Origin: Halomicrobium salinisoli
Lineage (GTDB): Archaea > Halobacteriota > Halobacteria > Halobacteriales > Haloarculaceae
Direction of reading: 5' to 3'
DNA length: 64,000 nucleotides
Assembly: GCF_020405185.1 (NCBI RefSeq)
Contig: NZ_CP084463.1
Coordinates: 372,001 to 436,000 of the forward strand
The translations under genes were made by a program, and so were the position numbers. This document shows positions 27,108-36,594 of the stretch, in pieces. Positions within the stretch are counted from its first letter, which is position 1; each line of letters begins with the position of its first letter. Below the pieces are notes generated by a model. The model had not been told where the DNA came from and did not search any database. It saw nothing but the letters and a program-made list of their open reading frames with translations.

Positions 27108-27386
27108 TCACTCGACGACGTCCGGTCGCACGCGGAACCGCTCGTAGCCACCGTGGGAGACGTCCAGCGACCCGATCCACCAGTTCCACCGCTCGACGAG
27201 CGAGTACTCGTCTGGCGCGTCGTCCAGGTTCGTCAGCACCTGCTCGACGTCCAGCGGGTAGCCGAAGTCCGCGGCGATCGCGCCGGCGTCGGCCACGTCG
27301 CGGGCCTGTCGCGCGACGACGCGGACCGCGTCCTCGTCCGCTCCGTACCGGTCGGCGAGCGCTGCTTCGAGTGCCTCTCTGTCCAC
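27108..27386 (-). CDS. conserved small soluble protein, unknown function
   Basis: A 92-residue acidic protein with an N-terminal helical part (DREALEAALADRYGADEDAV) and a tryptophan-containing C-terminal part (VERWNWWIGSLDV). No cofactor motif or membrane segment. The start is GTG at 27386, which opens with MDREALEAAL; longer starts add Arg-rich sequence not typical of coding. Family not recognised. Confidence 0.62.
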   Translation of the reverse strand: MDREALEAALADRYGADEDAVRVVARQARDVADAGAIAADFGYPLDVEQVLTNLDDAPDEYSLVERWNWWIGSLDVSHGGYERFRVRPDVVE

Positions 27387-27534
27387 GCTCGCCCCTCGGG
27401 GACGGACGGTAATAACGTGTGGGTCGGTGGTCCGTCCTCCCGTGACGTCCGCCACCGCCGCGACCCTCCGTCTACGTATACGCACGGCTACGACGTGTGA
27501 TCGATGAGAATCGCCCGCGTCACCGCGAATACGC

Positions 27535-27890
27535 GGCGGCTGAGGGGAGTAAGCCCCCTTCTGTTCGATCCGGCATTCGGCTCAGCGTCCGCGCCCGCGG
27601 CCGGACTACCTGACGGCGCGGACTTGCACCGGTGAGGATTCGCCGTTCCATCCCTTCTCCGCCCTCGAACCTTGGTGGGTCAACTCCCCGTTCCTTATCG
27701 GCTGACGCCGCGTCGGTCCGGGTTCGCGCACCGCATCGGTCGGACGGAGGGGTCTCGTTTCTGTTCCAGAGCCGACGGTCTCCCGCCCCGGGCTTGCGCC
27801 CGGTCACCTGTCCGGCCGGTGGGGGGACTTTCCTCATGCCTCTCGGCACGGGGGCCGGACTCCCTCTGCCATTGCCGGCTAGGCGACTCC
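27535..27890 (-). ncRNA. rnpB: RNase P RNA, archaeal type A
   Basis: Catalytic RNA that trims the 5' leader of tRNA precursors. Read on the minus strand, it shows the universal region GAGGAAAGTCC (near 27826-27836) just after a GTGCC-GAGA-GGCAT hairpin. Near the 3' end is the conserved ACAGAAGGGGGCTTAC (about 27549-27564). CCGGCA near the 5' end pairs with TGCCGG near the 3' end, as in helix P2, and GGAGT/ACTCC supports a short P1. Identity is secure; both ends are approximate to about 20 bases. Confidence 0.93.
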
Positions 27891-27960
27891 GGGGGATTAA
27901 GGCTTCGCACCCGCCGTGCGTGGCGATACCGCGGGGCGCGGGCGGGCGCTCGCTGTTACC

Positions 27961-27983
27961 GAGGCCTCCCTGCGGTCGGCCTC
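27961..27983. repeat. 11-base-loop hairpin directly after the pncB stop
   Basis: Perfect 6-bp arms GAGGCC/GGCCTC enclose TCCCTGCGGTC, the same 11-mer found at 12274, 12311 and 58344. It starts right after the TAG stop (27985-27987 on the minus strand) of the nicotinate phosphoribosyltransferase gene, in the same GAG-TAG-hairpin arrangement as at 12304-12331. It is a likely terminator or 3' stabiliser. Confidence 0.7.
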
Positions 27984-27984
27984 G

Positions 27985-29145
27985 CTACTCCCCGCTCTCC
28001 GCTCCGAACCCGACGCGGTCGGCGTCCTCGCGGGCGCGGTCGGCGGCCTCGTCGACGTCGAACTCGCGGACCACTTCGCCGTCGCGGACCAGGGGCTCCA
28101 GCAGCGCCTCGCCGCCCTCGGGCGCCTCGGCGTCGGCGAGGGCGACGTGGTGGCCGCCGTCGGGCGTCCGGTACACCTCTTTCCGGCCGGGGAGCTTGCC
28201 CCGCTTGGAGACGGCCTCGCCGTCGATCTCGACGATGTCCAGCGCGAAGTCGACGGGGTCGGCGTTGCTGACGTGGCTGCCCACGCCGAACCCGTCGGCG
28301 ACGTCCCGCAGGTGCCGGAGCTCCTCGGGACCGAGGCCGCCGCTGGCGAAGACGCCGACGTCCTCGTGGCCAGCGGCGTCGAGCGTAAAGCGGACCTCCC
28401 GGATGATGTGCCGGAAGTCGCCGCGCCGCGAGGAGGTGGTGTCGATCCGGACGCTGTCGAGGTCGTCGACCGCTTCCGCCGCCCGCAGCGCCTCGTCGAC
28501 CTCGTCCGAGTAGGTGTCCGCGAGGGCGACGCGGGGGACGCTCTCGTCGACGGCCTCGTCGAAGGCCCGCCACGCGTCCTCCTGGTTGCCCCGGCCGAAG
28601 CACAGCAGCAGGGCGTGTGGCATGGTACCGCTGGCCTCCCTGCCGATGACCTCGCCGGCGGCGACGTTCGAGATGCCGTCGAGGCCGCCGATCAGGGCCG
28701 AGCGCTCGATCATGGCGCCGATCGAGGGGTGGACGTGCCGGGAGCCGAAGCTCATCACGGTCGACTCCGGGGCGGCCAGCCGGGCCTCCAGGGCGGCCGT
28801 GGCGACGCCCGTGGGATGCGAGAGGAAGCCGAGCAGCGCCGTCTCCAGCCGGCAGAACTCGAGGTAGTCGCCCTCGATGCGCATCACCGGGCCGCCGTCG
28901 AACAGCCGACCCTCCCGGACCGCGTCGACGTCGAGGTCGTGTCCGGCCAAGAGGGTCGCCGCGTCCTTTGCACCGGCGAAGACCTCGAACTCGCCGGTGG
29001 GGAACTGGTCGGCGGTCACCTCCGCGACGACGCGGGGGTTCTTCCCCGCGTGCTCCAGCGTCTCGACCGTCCGGTCGAAGTAGGCGTCGGTCGCCCGCCC
29101 CGCCCTGATCGCCTCGGGACCGACGACGTCGAACTGCCCGGTCAT
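27985..29145 (-). CDS. pncB: nicotinate phosphoribosyltransferase
   Basis: Converts nicotinate and PRPP to nicotinate mononucleotide in NAD salvage. The 386-residue protein has the family's alpha/beta barrel: TDAYFDRT near 18-25, TALLGFLSHPTGVAT near 101-115, FGSRHVHPSIGAMIERSAL with the catalytic His region (about 132-150), and phosphate-binding FASGGLGPEE and GVGSHVSNADP. The short archaeal form matches this length. A nicotinamidase gene, which would supply its substrate, lies about 9 kb away. A hairpin follows the stop. Confidence 0.93.
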   Translation of the reverse strand: MTGQFDVVGPEAIRAGRATDAYFDRTVETLEHAGKNPRVVAEVTADQFPTGEFEVFAGAKDAATLLAGHDLDVDAVREGRLFDGGPVMRIEGDYLEFCRLETALLGFLSHPTGVATAALEARLAAPESTVMSFGSRHVHPSIGAMIERSALIGGLDGISNVAAGEVIGREASGTMPHALLLCFGRGNQEDAWRAFDEAVDESVPRVALADTYSDEVDEALRAAEAVDDLDSVRIDTTSSRRGDFRHIIREVRFTLDAAGHEDVGVFASGGLGPEELRHLRDVADGFGVGSHVSNADPVDFALDIVEIDGEAVSKRGKLPGRKEVYRTPDGGHHVALADAEAPEGGEALLEPLVRDGEVVREFDVDEAADRAREDADRVGFGAESGE

Positions 29146-29170
29146 TACGGATCGGTTCGCGGTCGCCGGG

Positions 29171-29177
29171 AAAAAAA
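29171..29177 (-). terminator. T7 terminator of the phosphate operon
   Basis: On the minus strand seven consecutive T follow the AbrB-PhoU gene stop by about 20 bases and precede pncB. This is a typical archaeal terminator position for the end of the pst operon. Confidence 0.5.
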
Positions 29178-29196
29178 GCTACTCGTGTCCGGCCGC

Positions 29197-30261
29197 TCAC
29201 CCGCCGGCGTCGGCCGGCGAATCGGCAGGCGCGTCGACCGCCTCGTCGGGGTCGAACCCGCTCGCCTCGGCCAGGTCGCCCCGTCGGACCGCGGTCCGCA
29301 GCGCGCGCTCGGCGACGTTGCCGCCGTGCTCGGCCGTCCGGCGGAGGCGGTCGAGGACCCGGAGGTACCGGCCGTCGGCCTCCGAAGCCAGCAGCCGGCG
29401 GTCCAGCTCCCGGGCGCGCTCGCGGACGTCGTCGCGCCGCGACAGGGCCTCCCTGGCGGCGTCGACGTCGTGGTCGCCGGCGGCGGCGGTCGTCGCGTCG
29501 TCGACGACCCGCCGGGCCGCCTCGGCGAGGTCGGCGAAGTCCTCGCACAGCGTCGGGCCCGCTGGCTCGTCGATCGCCGCGACGGTCGCCCGGATCCGCT
29601 CGGCGTGGTCGGCGACCCGCTCCAGTTCCCGGGCGGTGCCCCACAGGGCGAACAGCTCCGGCCGGGTCAGCCCGAGGGCGTCGACCTCGTCGAGCCGTCC
29701 GAGCGCCCGCTCGACGTGGCGCTCGACCAGCCCGCAGAGCCGGTCGGCCTGGCGGTCGCGGTCGGCCGGCTCCGGGGCGCCCTCGCCGGTCAGCGCCGCC
29801 GTCGCGTCGCGGTGCATCGACAGCGCGACGAACGACAGCTGGCGGACCGACTGGCTGACGGACACCTCTGACGGGTCCAGCGGCGTCCGGACGACGATCC
29901 GGGCCCCCGACGCCTCGGCGACCGTGGCGCCCGCCAGGTTTCGGGCGACCTGTTCGATCCGTCGCCGCTGCTCGTCGGCCACTCCCTCCGGCGACTCGAA
30001 CGCCACGGCGTCGGTGCCCGCGGCGTAGGCCGCGCGCAGCGCCTGTTCGACCCAGTCGGGGTCCTCGCCGCAGACCGGTACGCGGACCGGATCGGTCGGG
30101 CCGTCCTCCCGGTCGCGCGCCTGGATCACGAGCAGGCCGTCGATGTGCGCGTGGAGGTCGACGGTGCTGCCGGCCGCGACGCCCTCGCTCTCGGCCCACT
30201 CCTTGGGGAGCGAGACCGTGTAGGTGCCGCCGCCGACCTCCTGGACCTTGCGCGTCTCCAT
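29197..30261 (-). CDS. AbrB-PhoU phosphate uptake regulator
   Basis: A 354-residue fusion seen in haloarchaea. Residues 1-45 form a SpoVT/AbrB-type swapped-hairpin DNA-binding domain (METRKVQEVGGGTYTVSLPKEW). Residues about 130-330 are helical PhoU repeats (LWGTARELERVADHAERI and LRRTAEHGGNVAERALR contain the PhoU E/D-x3-D-H type signature). It lies 55 bases after pstB in the same direction, so it is probably co-transcribed and represses or senses phosphate transport. The ATG at 30261 is placed exactly at the AbrB domain. Confidence 0.88.
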   Translation of the reverse strand: METRKVQEVGGGTYTVSLPKEWAESEGVAAGSTVDLHAHIDGLLVIQARDREDGPTDPVRVPVCGEDPDWVEQALRAAYAAGTDAVAFESPEGVADEQRRRIEQVARNLAGATVAEASGARIVVRTPLDPSEVSVSQSVRQLSFVALSMHRDATAALTGEGAPEPADRDRQADRLCGLVERHVERALGRLDEVDALGLTRPELFALWGTARELERVADHAERIRATVAAIDEPAGPTLCEDFADLAEAARRVVDDATTAAAGDHDVDAAREALSRRDDVRERARELDRRLLASEADGRYLRVLDRLRRTAEHGGNVAERALRTAVRRGDLAEASGFDPDEAVDAPADSPADAGG

Positions 30262-30316
30262 CAGCGACCCCGTCCGGTTGCGTTCGTCGTCTCCCGCGTT
30301 CGGTCCCCCACGGCGA

Positions 30317-31213
30317 TCACCCGAACTTGCCGGTGACGTAGTCCTCGACGCGCTGGCTCTCGGGGTTCTCGAAGACCTGGTCGGTGTCGCCGTACTCGAC
30401 GAGGCGGCCCCCGGTGAGGAACACGGCGGTCTGGTCGGAGATGCGGGCGGCCTGCTGCATGTTGTGGGTGACGACGACGACGGTGTAGTCCTCGGCCAGC
30501 TCCTCGACGAGGTCCTCGATCTTCGCGGTGGCGATGGGGTCAAGCGCCGAGGCGGGCTCGTCCATCAGCAGGACGTCCGGATCGGTGGCCAGCGCGCGAG
30601 CGATGCAGAGCCGCTGTTGCTGACCGCCCGACAGGCCCAGGGCGTTGTCGTCCAGTCGATCCTTCACCTCGTCCCACAGCGCGGCCCGCCTGAGTGCGTC
30701 CTCGACGAGTTCGTCCTCTTCCGCCTGGTCGTCGCGGCCGAGCAGCCGGGCGAGCAGACCCGTCTCGAGCTCGCCGTGCTTGCGCGGACCGTAGGCGACG
30801 TTGTCCCGGATCGACTTCGGGAAGGGGTTGGGCGACTGGAACACCATGCCCACGCGCTTGCGTAGCTCGACCAGGTCGACGCCGTCCTGGTAGAGCTCCT
30901 CGCCGTCGAGCGCGACCGACCCCTCCACGCGGGCGCTCCCGATGCGGTCGTTCATCCGGTTGAGCGAGCGCAGGAACGTCGACTTGCCACAGCCCGACGG
31001 GCCGATCAGCGCCGTCACGCTCTCCTCGGGGATCTCCAGCGAGACGTCCTGCAGTGCGTGTTCGTCGCCGTAGTAGACGTCGAGGTTCTCGACGGAGAGC
31101 TTCGCGTCGTCGCCGAAGTCGTACTCGCGCCACTCCGATCGTATCCTCTCCTCGCTCTCGCCGGTCGTCGTTCGCTGGCTGTTCCGCGTCGTATCGATCG
31201 CTGCGTTACTCAT
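30317..31213 (-). CDS. pstB: phosphate ABC transporter ATPase
   Basis: A 298-residue ATPase energising phosphate uptake. Walker [10 protein letters not shown] is at 71-79, the signature [16 protein letters not shown] near 190 and Walker [14 protein letters not shown] near 212. The segment [17 protein letters not shown] after Walker A is diagnostic of PstB. An N-terminal tail of about 35 polar residues is extra. The start overlaps the pstA stop by eight bases, indicating coupled translation. Confidence 0.96.
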   Translation of the reverse strand: MSNAAIDTTRNSQRTTTGESEERIRSEWREYDFGDDAKLSVENLDVYYGDEHALQDVSLEIPEESVTALIGPSGCGKSTFLRSLNRMNDRIGSARVEGSVALDGEELYQDGVDLVELRKRVGMVFQSPNPFPKSIRDNVAYGPRKHGELETGLLARLLGRDDQAEEDELVEDALRRAALWDEVKDRLDDNALGLSGGQQQRLCIARALATDPDVLLMDEPASALDPIATAKIEDLVEELAEDYTVVVVTHNMQQAARISDQTAVFLTGGRLVEYGDTDQVFENPESQRVEDYVTGKFG

Positions 31214-32807
31214 GCAATTTCCTCCGGAAGTACAGTCGGCTCGCCACTCCGATGGCGTACAGTCCGATCACGACGAGCAGCAACACGAGCGCCGTCCCCC
31301 AGCCGAACTCCTGGTTGGTGAAGGCCTCCTTGGGGAACACGCCGGCGGTAATCGTCGAGTACAGCTGGTAGGGCAGCGCGCTCGCGGGCGACAGCAGCGC
31401 CTCGTTAGTGACGAAGGGGGGCCGGGCGGTCAGCTCGAACGAGCCCAGCACGTCCGGCGTCGAGTCGGGGTAGGGAGCGCCGCCGAACACCAGCAGGAGC
31501 GGCGCCGTCTCGCCCGCGATGCGGCCGACGCCCAGGATGATCCCGGTGATGGTGCCCGGCATGGCCGCGGGGAGGACGGCGCTGCGGATCGTCTGCCACT
31601 TGCTCACGCCGAGCGCGGCGCTGGCGTCGCGGTACTCGTCGGGCACCGACTTGAGCGCCTCCCGGCTCGTGATCAGCACGAGCGGGAGCAGCATGAACCC
31701 GAGGACGAGCTGGCCGACGAGGATCGAGTTGCCGCCGCTGATTCGCGGCACGAGGAAGGCCAGCCCGAACAGGCCGAACACGATGCTCGGCGTGCTCCAG
31801 AGGCCGCTGGTGGCCACCTCGACGACCTGCGTGAACCGGCCCCGCTCGGCGTACTCGGTGAGGAAGACGGCCGCGCCGACGCCCAGCGGGACGGCGAAGG
31901 CGACGGCGCCCGCCACCAGCCACAGGGTCCCGACGACGGCCGGCAGGACGCCCGGCACCTCGACGAACAGCCCGCCGGTGACGTTCGTCAGGAACGGCAC
32001 CTCGATCCACGGCAGGGTGACGCCGACCACGGGTACTGTCAGCCGGCCGCCGGTCGGGCTGACGCCGGTCAGCACCGCGTCCAGTCCGTTGGCGACGATG
32101 AAGCCGATCAGCAGCGCCAGCACGCCGAGCGTGCCGAACACCACCGTCCCGACGAGCACCCGCGCGCCCGTCTCGCGGCCCTGCGCGCCGAAGCCGTCGC
32201 GGGCCTTCGCGGCGACCCAGGCGCCCAGCAGGGACCCGGCGACGACCAGGGCCGGCGCCAGTTCGCTCCCCGGGAAGACGGCCGACGACCAGGCCGGGTC
32301 CCACGTCCAGCCCGGTCCGATCGGGCCGGCTGTGACCGCGGCGCCGGCCGAGACCAGCACGGCGGCCGCGGGCAGCGTCGCGCCCAGGTCCTCCCGCGCG
32401 AACAGCGCGACGCCGGACCCGGCGGCGCCCGCCGCCAGCGCGAGCGGGAGCCAGAGGGGGCCGGCCCCGAACAGGAGCACTCCGACGGCGCCGCCGCCGG
32501 CCGACCACAGCAGGCCGTAGACGACGGCGACCGGGACGCCCGCCGACGGGGACGGCGTCGCGTCCGCGAAGCCCAGCCGGGCGGCCGGGCCCAGCGCGGC
32601 CAGTCCGACGCCGAGGACGACGAGGCAGACACCGAGCCACTGGACGAGGCCGACGCCGAGGTGGGCGCTCCCCTCGTCGAGCCACTGGAACAGCGCCGCC
32701 CACCCGGCCAGGAAGCCGAGGGCGGCGACCGCGAGCAGCGCCGTCGCGAGCGACTCGCCGGGGGTGGCCCGCTCGCGCACCAGCGCAGTCGACTCGGTGT
32801 CGCTCAT
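31206..32807 (-). CDS. pstA: phosphate ABC transporter permease PstA with extra N-terminal membrane domain
   Basis: A 533-residue protein. The C-terminal ~290 residues are a classic PstA permease with six helices and the ATPase-contact loop ([26 protein letters not shown], then [15 protein letters not shown]). The first ~240 residues add about six hydrophobic segments without a known motif, nearly doubling the family's usual length; such extensions occur in haloarchaea. The start at 32807 overlaps the pstC stop by four bases (ATGA). The long frame upstream belongs to the shadow of pstC. Confidence 0.93.
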   Translation of the reverse strand: MSDTESTALVRERATPGESLATALLAVAALGFLAGWAALFQWLDEGSAHLGVGLVQWLGVCLVVLGVGLAALGPAARLGFADATPSPSAGVPVAVVYGLLWSAGGGAVGVLLFGAGPLWLPLALAAGAAGSGVALFAREDLGATLPAAAVLVSAGAAVTAGPIGPGWTWDPAWSSAVFPGSELAPALVVAGSLLGAWVAAKARDGFGAQGRETGARVLVGTVVFGTLGVLALLIGFIVANGLDAVLTGVSPTGGRLTVPVVGVTLPWIEVPFLTNVTGGLFVEVPGVLPAVVGTLWLVAGAVAFAVPLGVGAAVFLTEYAERGRFTQVVEVATSGLWSTPSIVFGLFGLAFLVPRISGGNSILVGQLVLGFMLLPLVLITSREALKSVPDEYRDASAALGVSKWQTIRSAVLPAAMPGTITGIILGVGRIAGETAPLLLVFGGAPYPDSTPDVLGSFELTARPPFVTNEALLSPASALPYQLYSTITAGVFPKEAFTNQEFGWGTALVLLLVVIGLYAIGVASRLYFRRKLHE

Positions 32808-33895
32808 CCGTCGCCCCCCAGCGTCCGCCGCATCCGCCACTCGACCCACTGCGAAGCGACGCTCAGCGTCATCACCGTACCGAACAGGACGACGCCGGCC
32901 GCGAACAGGGCGCTCATGTGGAGCCCGCTCGCGTTGCCGCCCTCGAAGGCGATGACCGTCGTCAGCGTCTCGCCGTAGTTCGAGAACGCGTCGAAGACGG
33001 GCGTCGGGAACCCCTTCGTGTGGGACAGCATCACCGTCGCGGCCATGGTCTCGCCCATCGCGCGGCCGACGCCCAGCAGGACGCCGGCGGAGACGCCCGA
33101 CAGCGCCGCCGGGACGGTGACGCTCCGCGTCGTCTGCCACTCGGTGGTCCCGACGGCGAGCGATCCCCGTTTCATCGAGTCGGGCACCGCCGAGAGGGCG
33201 TCCTCCGCCACGGTGACGACCGTGGGGAGGGCCATCACGCCGATCATCAGGCCGGCGGCGAAGTAGTTCCCGATCGTCGGCGTCCGGAACTCCTGGTAAA
33301 AGTACTGGTTGAGGACGGTGAGGCCGACGAACCCGTACGTGATAGAGGGGATGCCGGCCAGTAGTTCGATCCCGGGCTTGACGACGTCGCGGACGCGGCC
33401 GGGCGCCATCTCGCTGACGAAGACCGCGCCGGCGACGCCCAGCGGCGCGGCGATCAGCGTCGCGATGACCGTGGTGACCGCGGTCCCGACGATCATCGGC
33501 GCCAGCGACCAGATCCGGCCGCCGTCGCCGCCCCACAGCGGCGCCTCGGTCCGCGTCACGAGATCCAGCCCCATCGCCCGGACGGCGGGGGCCGACCGCG
33601 CCAGCAGGAACGTCACGATCAGGGCGAGCACCGCCACCGTCGCCACGGTCGCCAGGAACGTCAGGGCCTTCGCGGTCGCGGCCTGCCGGCGGACCCAGCC
33701 GACGGCGACGGTCGCGACGAACGCGAGAAACGGGAGGACGGTCCACCGGGAGCCGGCCAGGAACAGGAGGACGGTCGCCAGCACGGAGACGCCGACCGGG
33801 ACGTACACCGCGGCGTCGTCGTCGCCCGGCCGGGAGCGGTCGCTCCCGGTCCGTCCGGCGACCGCGGCCATCCCTCGCCTGAATCGCTGTAGCAT
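32804..33895 (-). CDS. pstC: phosphate ABC transporter permease PstC
   Basis: A 363-residue permease, partner of PstA. It has an N-terminal pair of hydrophobic segments (about 28-75), then the typical six helices with VFVSEMAPGRVRDVVKPGIELLAGIPS and the coupling loop ALSAVPDSMKRGSLAVGTTEWQT. The gene follows pstS by 25 bases and overlaps pstA by four, placing it in the middle of the pst operon. Confidence 0.95.
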   Translation of the reverse strand: MLQRFRRGMAAVAGRTGSDRSRPGDDDAAVYVPVGVSVLATVLLFLAGSRWTVLPFLAFVATVAVGWVRRQAATAKALTFLATVATVAVLALIVTFLLARSAPAVRAMGLDLVTRTEAPLWGGDGGRIWSLAPMIVGTAVTTVIATLIAAPLGVAGAVFVSEMAPGRVRDVVKPGIELLAGIPSITYGFVGLTVLNQYFYQEFRTPTIGNYFAAGLMIGVMALPTVVTVAEDALSAVPDSMKRGSLAVGTTEWQTTRSVTVPAALSGVSAGVLLGVGRAMGETMAATVMLSHTKGFPTPVFDAFSNYGETLTTVIAFEGGNASGLHMSALFAAGVVLFGTVMTLSVASQWVEWRMRRTLGGDG

Positions 33896-33920
33896 GCAGT
33901 GTATTGGTGGAGTCCGGTCG

Positions 33921-35084
33921 TTACTCGTAGTTCGAGGGCGCGACCTTCTCGCGCTGGGTCTGGAGCCTGTCGTCGGGCAGCGCGAAGTAGTCGTTGCCGC
34001 GGACGAACACCTCCTGGCCGAAGTCGCTCAGCAGGAAGTTGACGAACGCGGCCTCCTTGCGCGAGGTGTCCTGCCACGTGTAGGCGTGGAGGTCGCGGGA
34101 CAGCGGGTACTCCTGGGCGCCGAGGTTCTCCCCGTACTCGTAGAGCGTGCCGTCGATCTCCAGGCCGATCGGCGGGGTCGCGCCGTCGGGCTCGACGAAC
34201 GCCAGCGCGATGTAGGCGATGGCGTTGTCGGCCTGGCTGACGGCCTGCTGGAGCTGCTGGTTCTGGCCGTAGCGCTGGTCCGGACTGATCGAGGCCTCGG
34301 GGTCGCCGTAGACGTTCTGCCGGAACGCGGTGTCGGTCCCGGAGCCCTCGGCCCGCCCGAGCGCGAGGATCTCGCGGTCGGGGCCGCCGACCTCGCTCCA
34401 GTTGGTGATCTCCTGCCGGTAGATCCCCTTGAGCTCCTCCAGCGTGATCCGCTCGACGCCGGCGTCGGCGATCTCGCGGCTGACGACGATGGGCTGGCCG
34501 TCGACGCCGACGACGTGGTCGACGAAGTTGTCGAGGGTGTCCTGGTCGGCGTCGGACAGCTCGGCCTCGGCGCTGGCCGAGGCGTCGCCGATGTCGACCC
34601 GCTCCTCCATGACGCCCTCGATGCCGGTCCCCGAGTGCGAGAGGGCGACGCTCGCCCGGAACGGCGGATTCGAGCGCTCGCCGGTGGGCTCGTAGCCGTA
34701 CTCCTGGGCGAAGAAGTCCGCCAGGCGCATGTCCGTGTCGTACTCCTCGCTGGCCCACGACTCCGGCCAGTAGTCCTCGTCGCCGGCCTCCGGGTTGGAG
34801 TTCCAGTAGCTCGCGCCCGTGTTCGTGATCGGGAACACGGTCGACGAGCCGTCGGCGGTCAGGACGCTCGTGTCCGTTCCGGACCCGCCGCTCTCGGTCC
34901 CGTTACCGGCGCCGTCGGATCCCGTCGATCCGCCGTCTTCCGTCGCGTCGCTGCCACCGTCGCCGCCACCACCGTCGCTCTGTCCGGAACACCCGGCCAC
35001 TGCGCCGGCACCGATAACGCCCGTCGTCGCGATGAACTTGCGCCGCGATACACCCGCAGACGGCCGCTCGCTGTCGCGTGCCAT
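33921..35084 (-). CDS. pstS: phosphate-binding lipoprotein PstS
   Basis: Captures phosphate outside the cell for PstCAB. The 387-residue precursor has a Tat signal (SRRKFIATTG, from residue 13) and lipobox VAGC (Cys32), then a Gly/Ser/Asp linker to about 70. The mature protein begins LTADGSSTVFPIT, the phosphate-binding loop of PstS, and includes ALGRAEGSGTDTAFRQNVYG, the second anion-binding segment. It is the first gene of pstS-C-A-B-phoU, with a TATA box at 35118-35126. Confidence 0.95.
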   Translation of the reverse strand: MARDSERPSAGVSRRKFIATTGVIGAGAVAGCSGQSDGGGGDGGSDATEDGGSTGSDGAGNGTESGGSGTDTSVLTADGSSTVFPITNTGASYWNSNPEAGDEDYWPESWASEEYDTDMRLADFFAQEYGYEPTGERSNPPFRASVALSHSGTGIEGVMEERVDIGDASASAEAELSDADQDTLDNFVDHVVGVDGQPIVVSREIADAGVERITLEELKGIYRQEITNWSEVGGPDREILALGRAEGSGTDTAFRQNVYGDPEASISPDQRYGQNQQLQQAVSQADNAIAYIALAFVEPDGATPPIGLEIDGTLYEYGENLGAQEYPLSRDLHAYTWQDTSRKEAAFVNFLLSDFGQEVFVRGNDYFALPDDRLQTQREKVAPSNYE

Positions 35085-35110
35085 CGGGTGAAGAGGTGCA
35101 GGTGTGAACT

Positions 35111-35126
35111 AAACCGGTTTATAATA
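35111..35126 (-). promoter_or_regulatory. pst operon promoter: TATA box and AAACCGGTTT palindrome
   Basis: On the minus strand the sequence TATTATAAACCGGTTT lies 27-45 bases upstream of the pstS ATG. TATAAA is a strong haloarchaeal TATA box and predicts a 5' leader of about 10 bases. It merges with the perfect 10-bp palindrome AAACCGGTTT (35111-35120), a possible site for a phosphate regulator. Upstream, an ACTATATAGC sequence (35191-35203) could be a further promoter element. Confidence 0.5.
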
Positions 35127-35271
35127 GGGGTATCACACGGTACGTACCACTACGGTTCGACTGTAGGCCACCGTAGCCGACATAGCCGTACGTGTTACTA
35201 TATAGCCTCTTTACGTGCGAAAAGACGGCACGGATCGGCTGCGGCGTACTGCGATGGACTGCGACGGCCGA

Positions 35272-36594
35272 CTACCGCGCCCGATGCACGTCGTCCAGCC
35301 GGTCGACGGTCGGCGCGTTGACGATGGTCACCGTCTGGCCGCTCCGGCGCACCCGGAAGGCGTCGCCGAAGGGATCGGACTCGGGGAGCCGATAGACCCC
35401 GTCGCGGGGCTGGCTGCCGGCCCGCTCCTCGAGTATCGAGGTGTAGGCGTCACGGAACTCCCGGGCGTCCCGCTCCGTGTCCCACTCGGTCCGCCAGACG
35501 TAGGCCCCGGCGCCGGACTCGTTGCGGTAGGGCACCACGCTGTCGCCGGCCCAGCCGGCCGAGGCGTTGGCGCGGTAGCGGTACCACTCCTCGGGGCTGA
35601 CCGCTCCGTGGTCGTACAGCATGGCGAAGATGGAGGCCTCGCCGACGGTGTCGGCCACGGGGTCGTGGTCGAACCGCTCCCACGACGCACCGGAGCGGTC
35701 GGGAACGGTGACGCCGACGGGGTCCTCCTCCGGGTACTTGTCGGGGTGGATCACCTGCTCGGTGCTGTTCGGGACGTCCTCGTAGAGGCCGTCGACGGCG
35801 TCCCAGCCGCCGTCCTGGCGGATCTGGTGGACGAACCGCGGGCCCGTCGCGTAGGGCTGGTAGATGGTGACGAAGACGCCGTCCTCGGGGCTGCCGCCGC
35901 TGGCGTCGCCGCCGTCGGCCTGCGGTCGCTCGACGCACCGCCAGCCGTCGCCGCAGCGCTGCTCGTAGAGGATCCGGACGTAGTTGGCCTCCCCCTCGGT
36001 GACGCTCTGGCGGGCCAGCTGCTGGTCCTGGGTCTCCGGGGTGGCGTTGAGCCGGCCGCGCTGGTCCTGCAGCGCGTGGACCAGCTCGTGGGCCAGCGTC
36101 GCGCGGTCGACGGTCGGCGTCTCGCTGTCGGAGACGATGACGATGCTGTCGTTGGCGGGCGCGTAGTACCCCTGGACGGAGCTGTTGCGCGTCCCGCCCA
36201 GCGCCTCGCCGGACGTGCTGTTCTCGCCGACGAGCAACAGCGCCTCCCAGACCTGATCGTTCCAGGGGTTCTCCTGGCGGACGCCGCTCCCGCCCGTCGA
36301 GCGATTGCGGTACTCGGCGCGGGTGATCACCTCGAGGGAGACGTTCCCGCGGAACTCCTGGTCGCGGAGCTGCTCGACGCGGGCCTTGGTCCGGGCGAGC
36401 AGCGCGGCCTGCTCGCTCTCGTTGAGGCCGTCGCCCGGCGTGACGGCGATCGACTCGTCGTACCAGTAGCCGCCCTCCCAGCCGATCTGGTCCTCGCCGG
36501 GGTCCTCCATGAGCGGGTGATCCGGCGCGGGGAGCCCGGAACAGCCGGCTAGCAGCGCCAGCACCGCCGCGGCCGCGAGCAGCGCCTTACGCAT
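35272..36594 (-). CDS. Hvo_1808-type surface lipoprotein, putative gluzincin-like metalloprotease
   Basis: A 440-residue secreted lipoprotein (lipobox LLAGC, Cys18). It contains a zinc-protease motif HELVH at 169-173 followed about 27 residues later by TEGEANY, whose Glu could be the third zinc ligand, as in gluzincins. Proteolysis is inferred, not shown. It is a tandem paralogue of the next gene, sharing IGWEGGYWYDES, GLNESE, EVITRAEYRN, VIVSDSETP and the C-terminal VTIVNAPT. The two overlap by eight bases and form an operon transcribed leftward. Confidence 0.78.
   Translation of the reverse strand: MRKALLAAAAVLALLAGCSGLPAPDHPLMEDPGEDQIGWEGGYWYDESIAVTPGDGLNESEQAALLARTKARVEQLRDQEFRGNVSLEVITRAEYRNRSTGGSGVRQENPWNDQVWEALLLVGENSTSGEALGGTRNSSVQGYYAPANDSIVIVSDSETPTVDRATLAHELVHALQDQRGRLNATPETQDQQLARQSVTEGEANYVRILYEQRCGDGWRCVERPQADGGDASGGSPEDGVFVTIYQPYATGPRFVHQIRQDGGWDAVDGLYEDVPNSTEQVIHPDKYPEEDPVGVTVPDRSGASWERFDHDPVADTVGEASIFAMLYDHGAVSPEEWYRYRANASAGWAGDSVVPYRNESGAGAYVWRTEWDTERDAREFRDAYTSILEERAGSQPRDGVYRLPESDPFGDAFRVRRSGQTVTIVNAPTVDRLDDVHRAR

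Noticed and set aside
27490..27960. Plus-strand open frames through the RNase P region.
   Set aside because: The minus strand carries the conserved RNase P RNA motifs and pairing; the frames are coincidental.
35152..35214. TATA-like ACTATATAGC suggesting a plus-strand transcript or small RNA.
   Set aside because: No plus-strand gene or terminator follows; the sequence is symmetrical and may serve the leftward pst promoter. Kept only as a possible promoter element.
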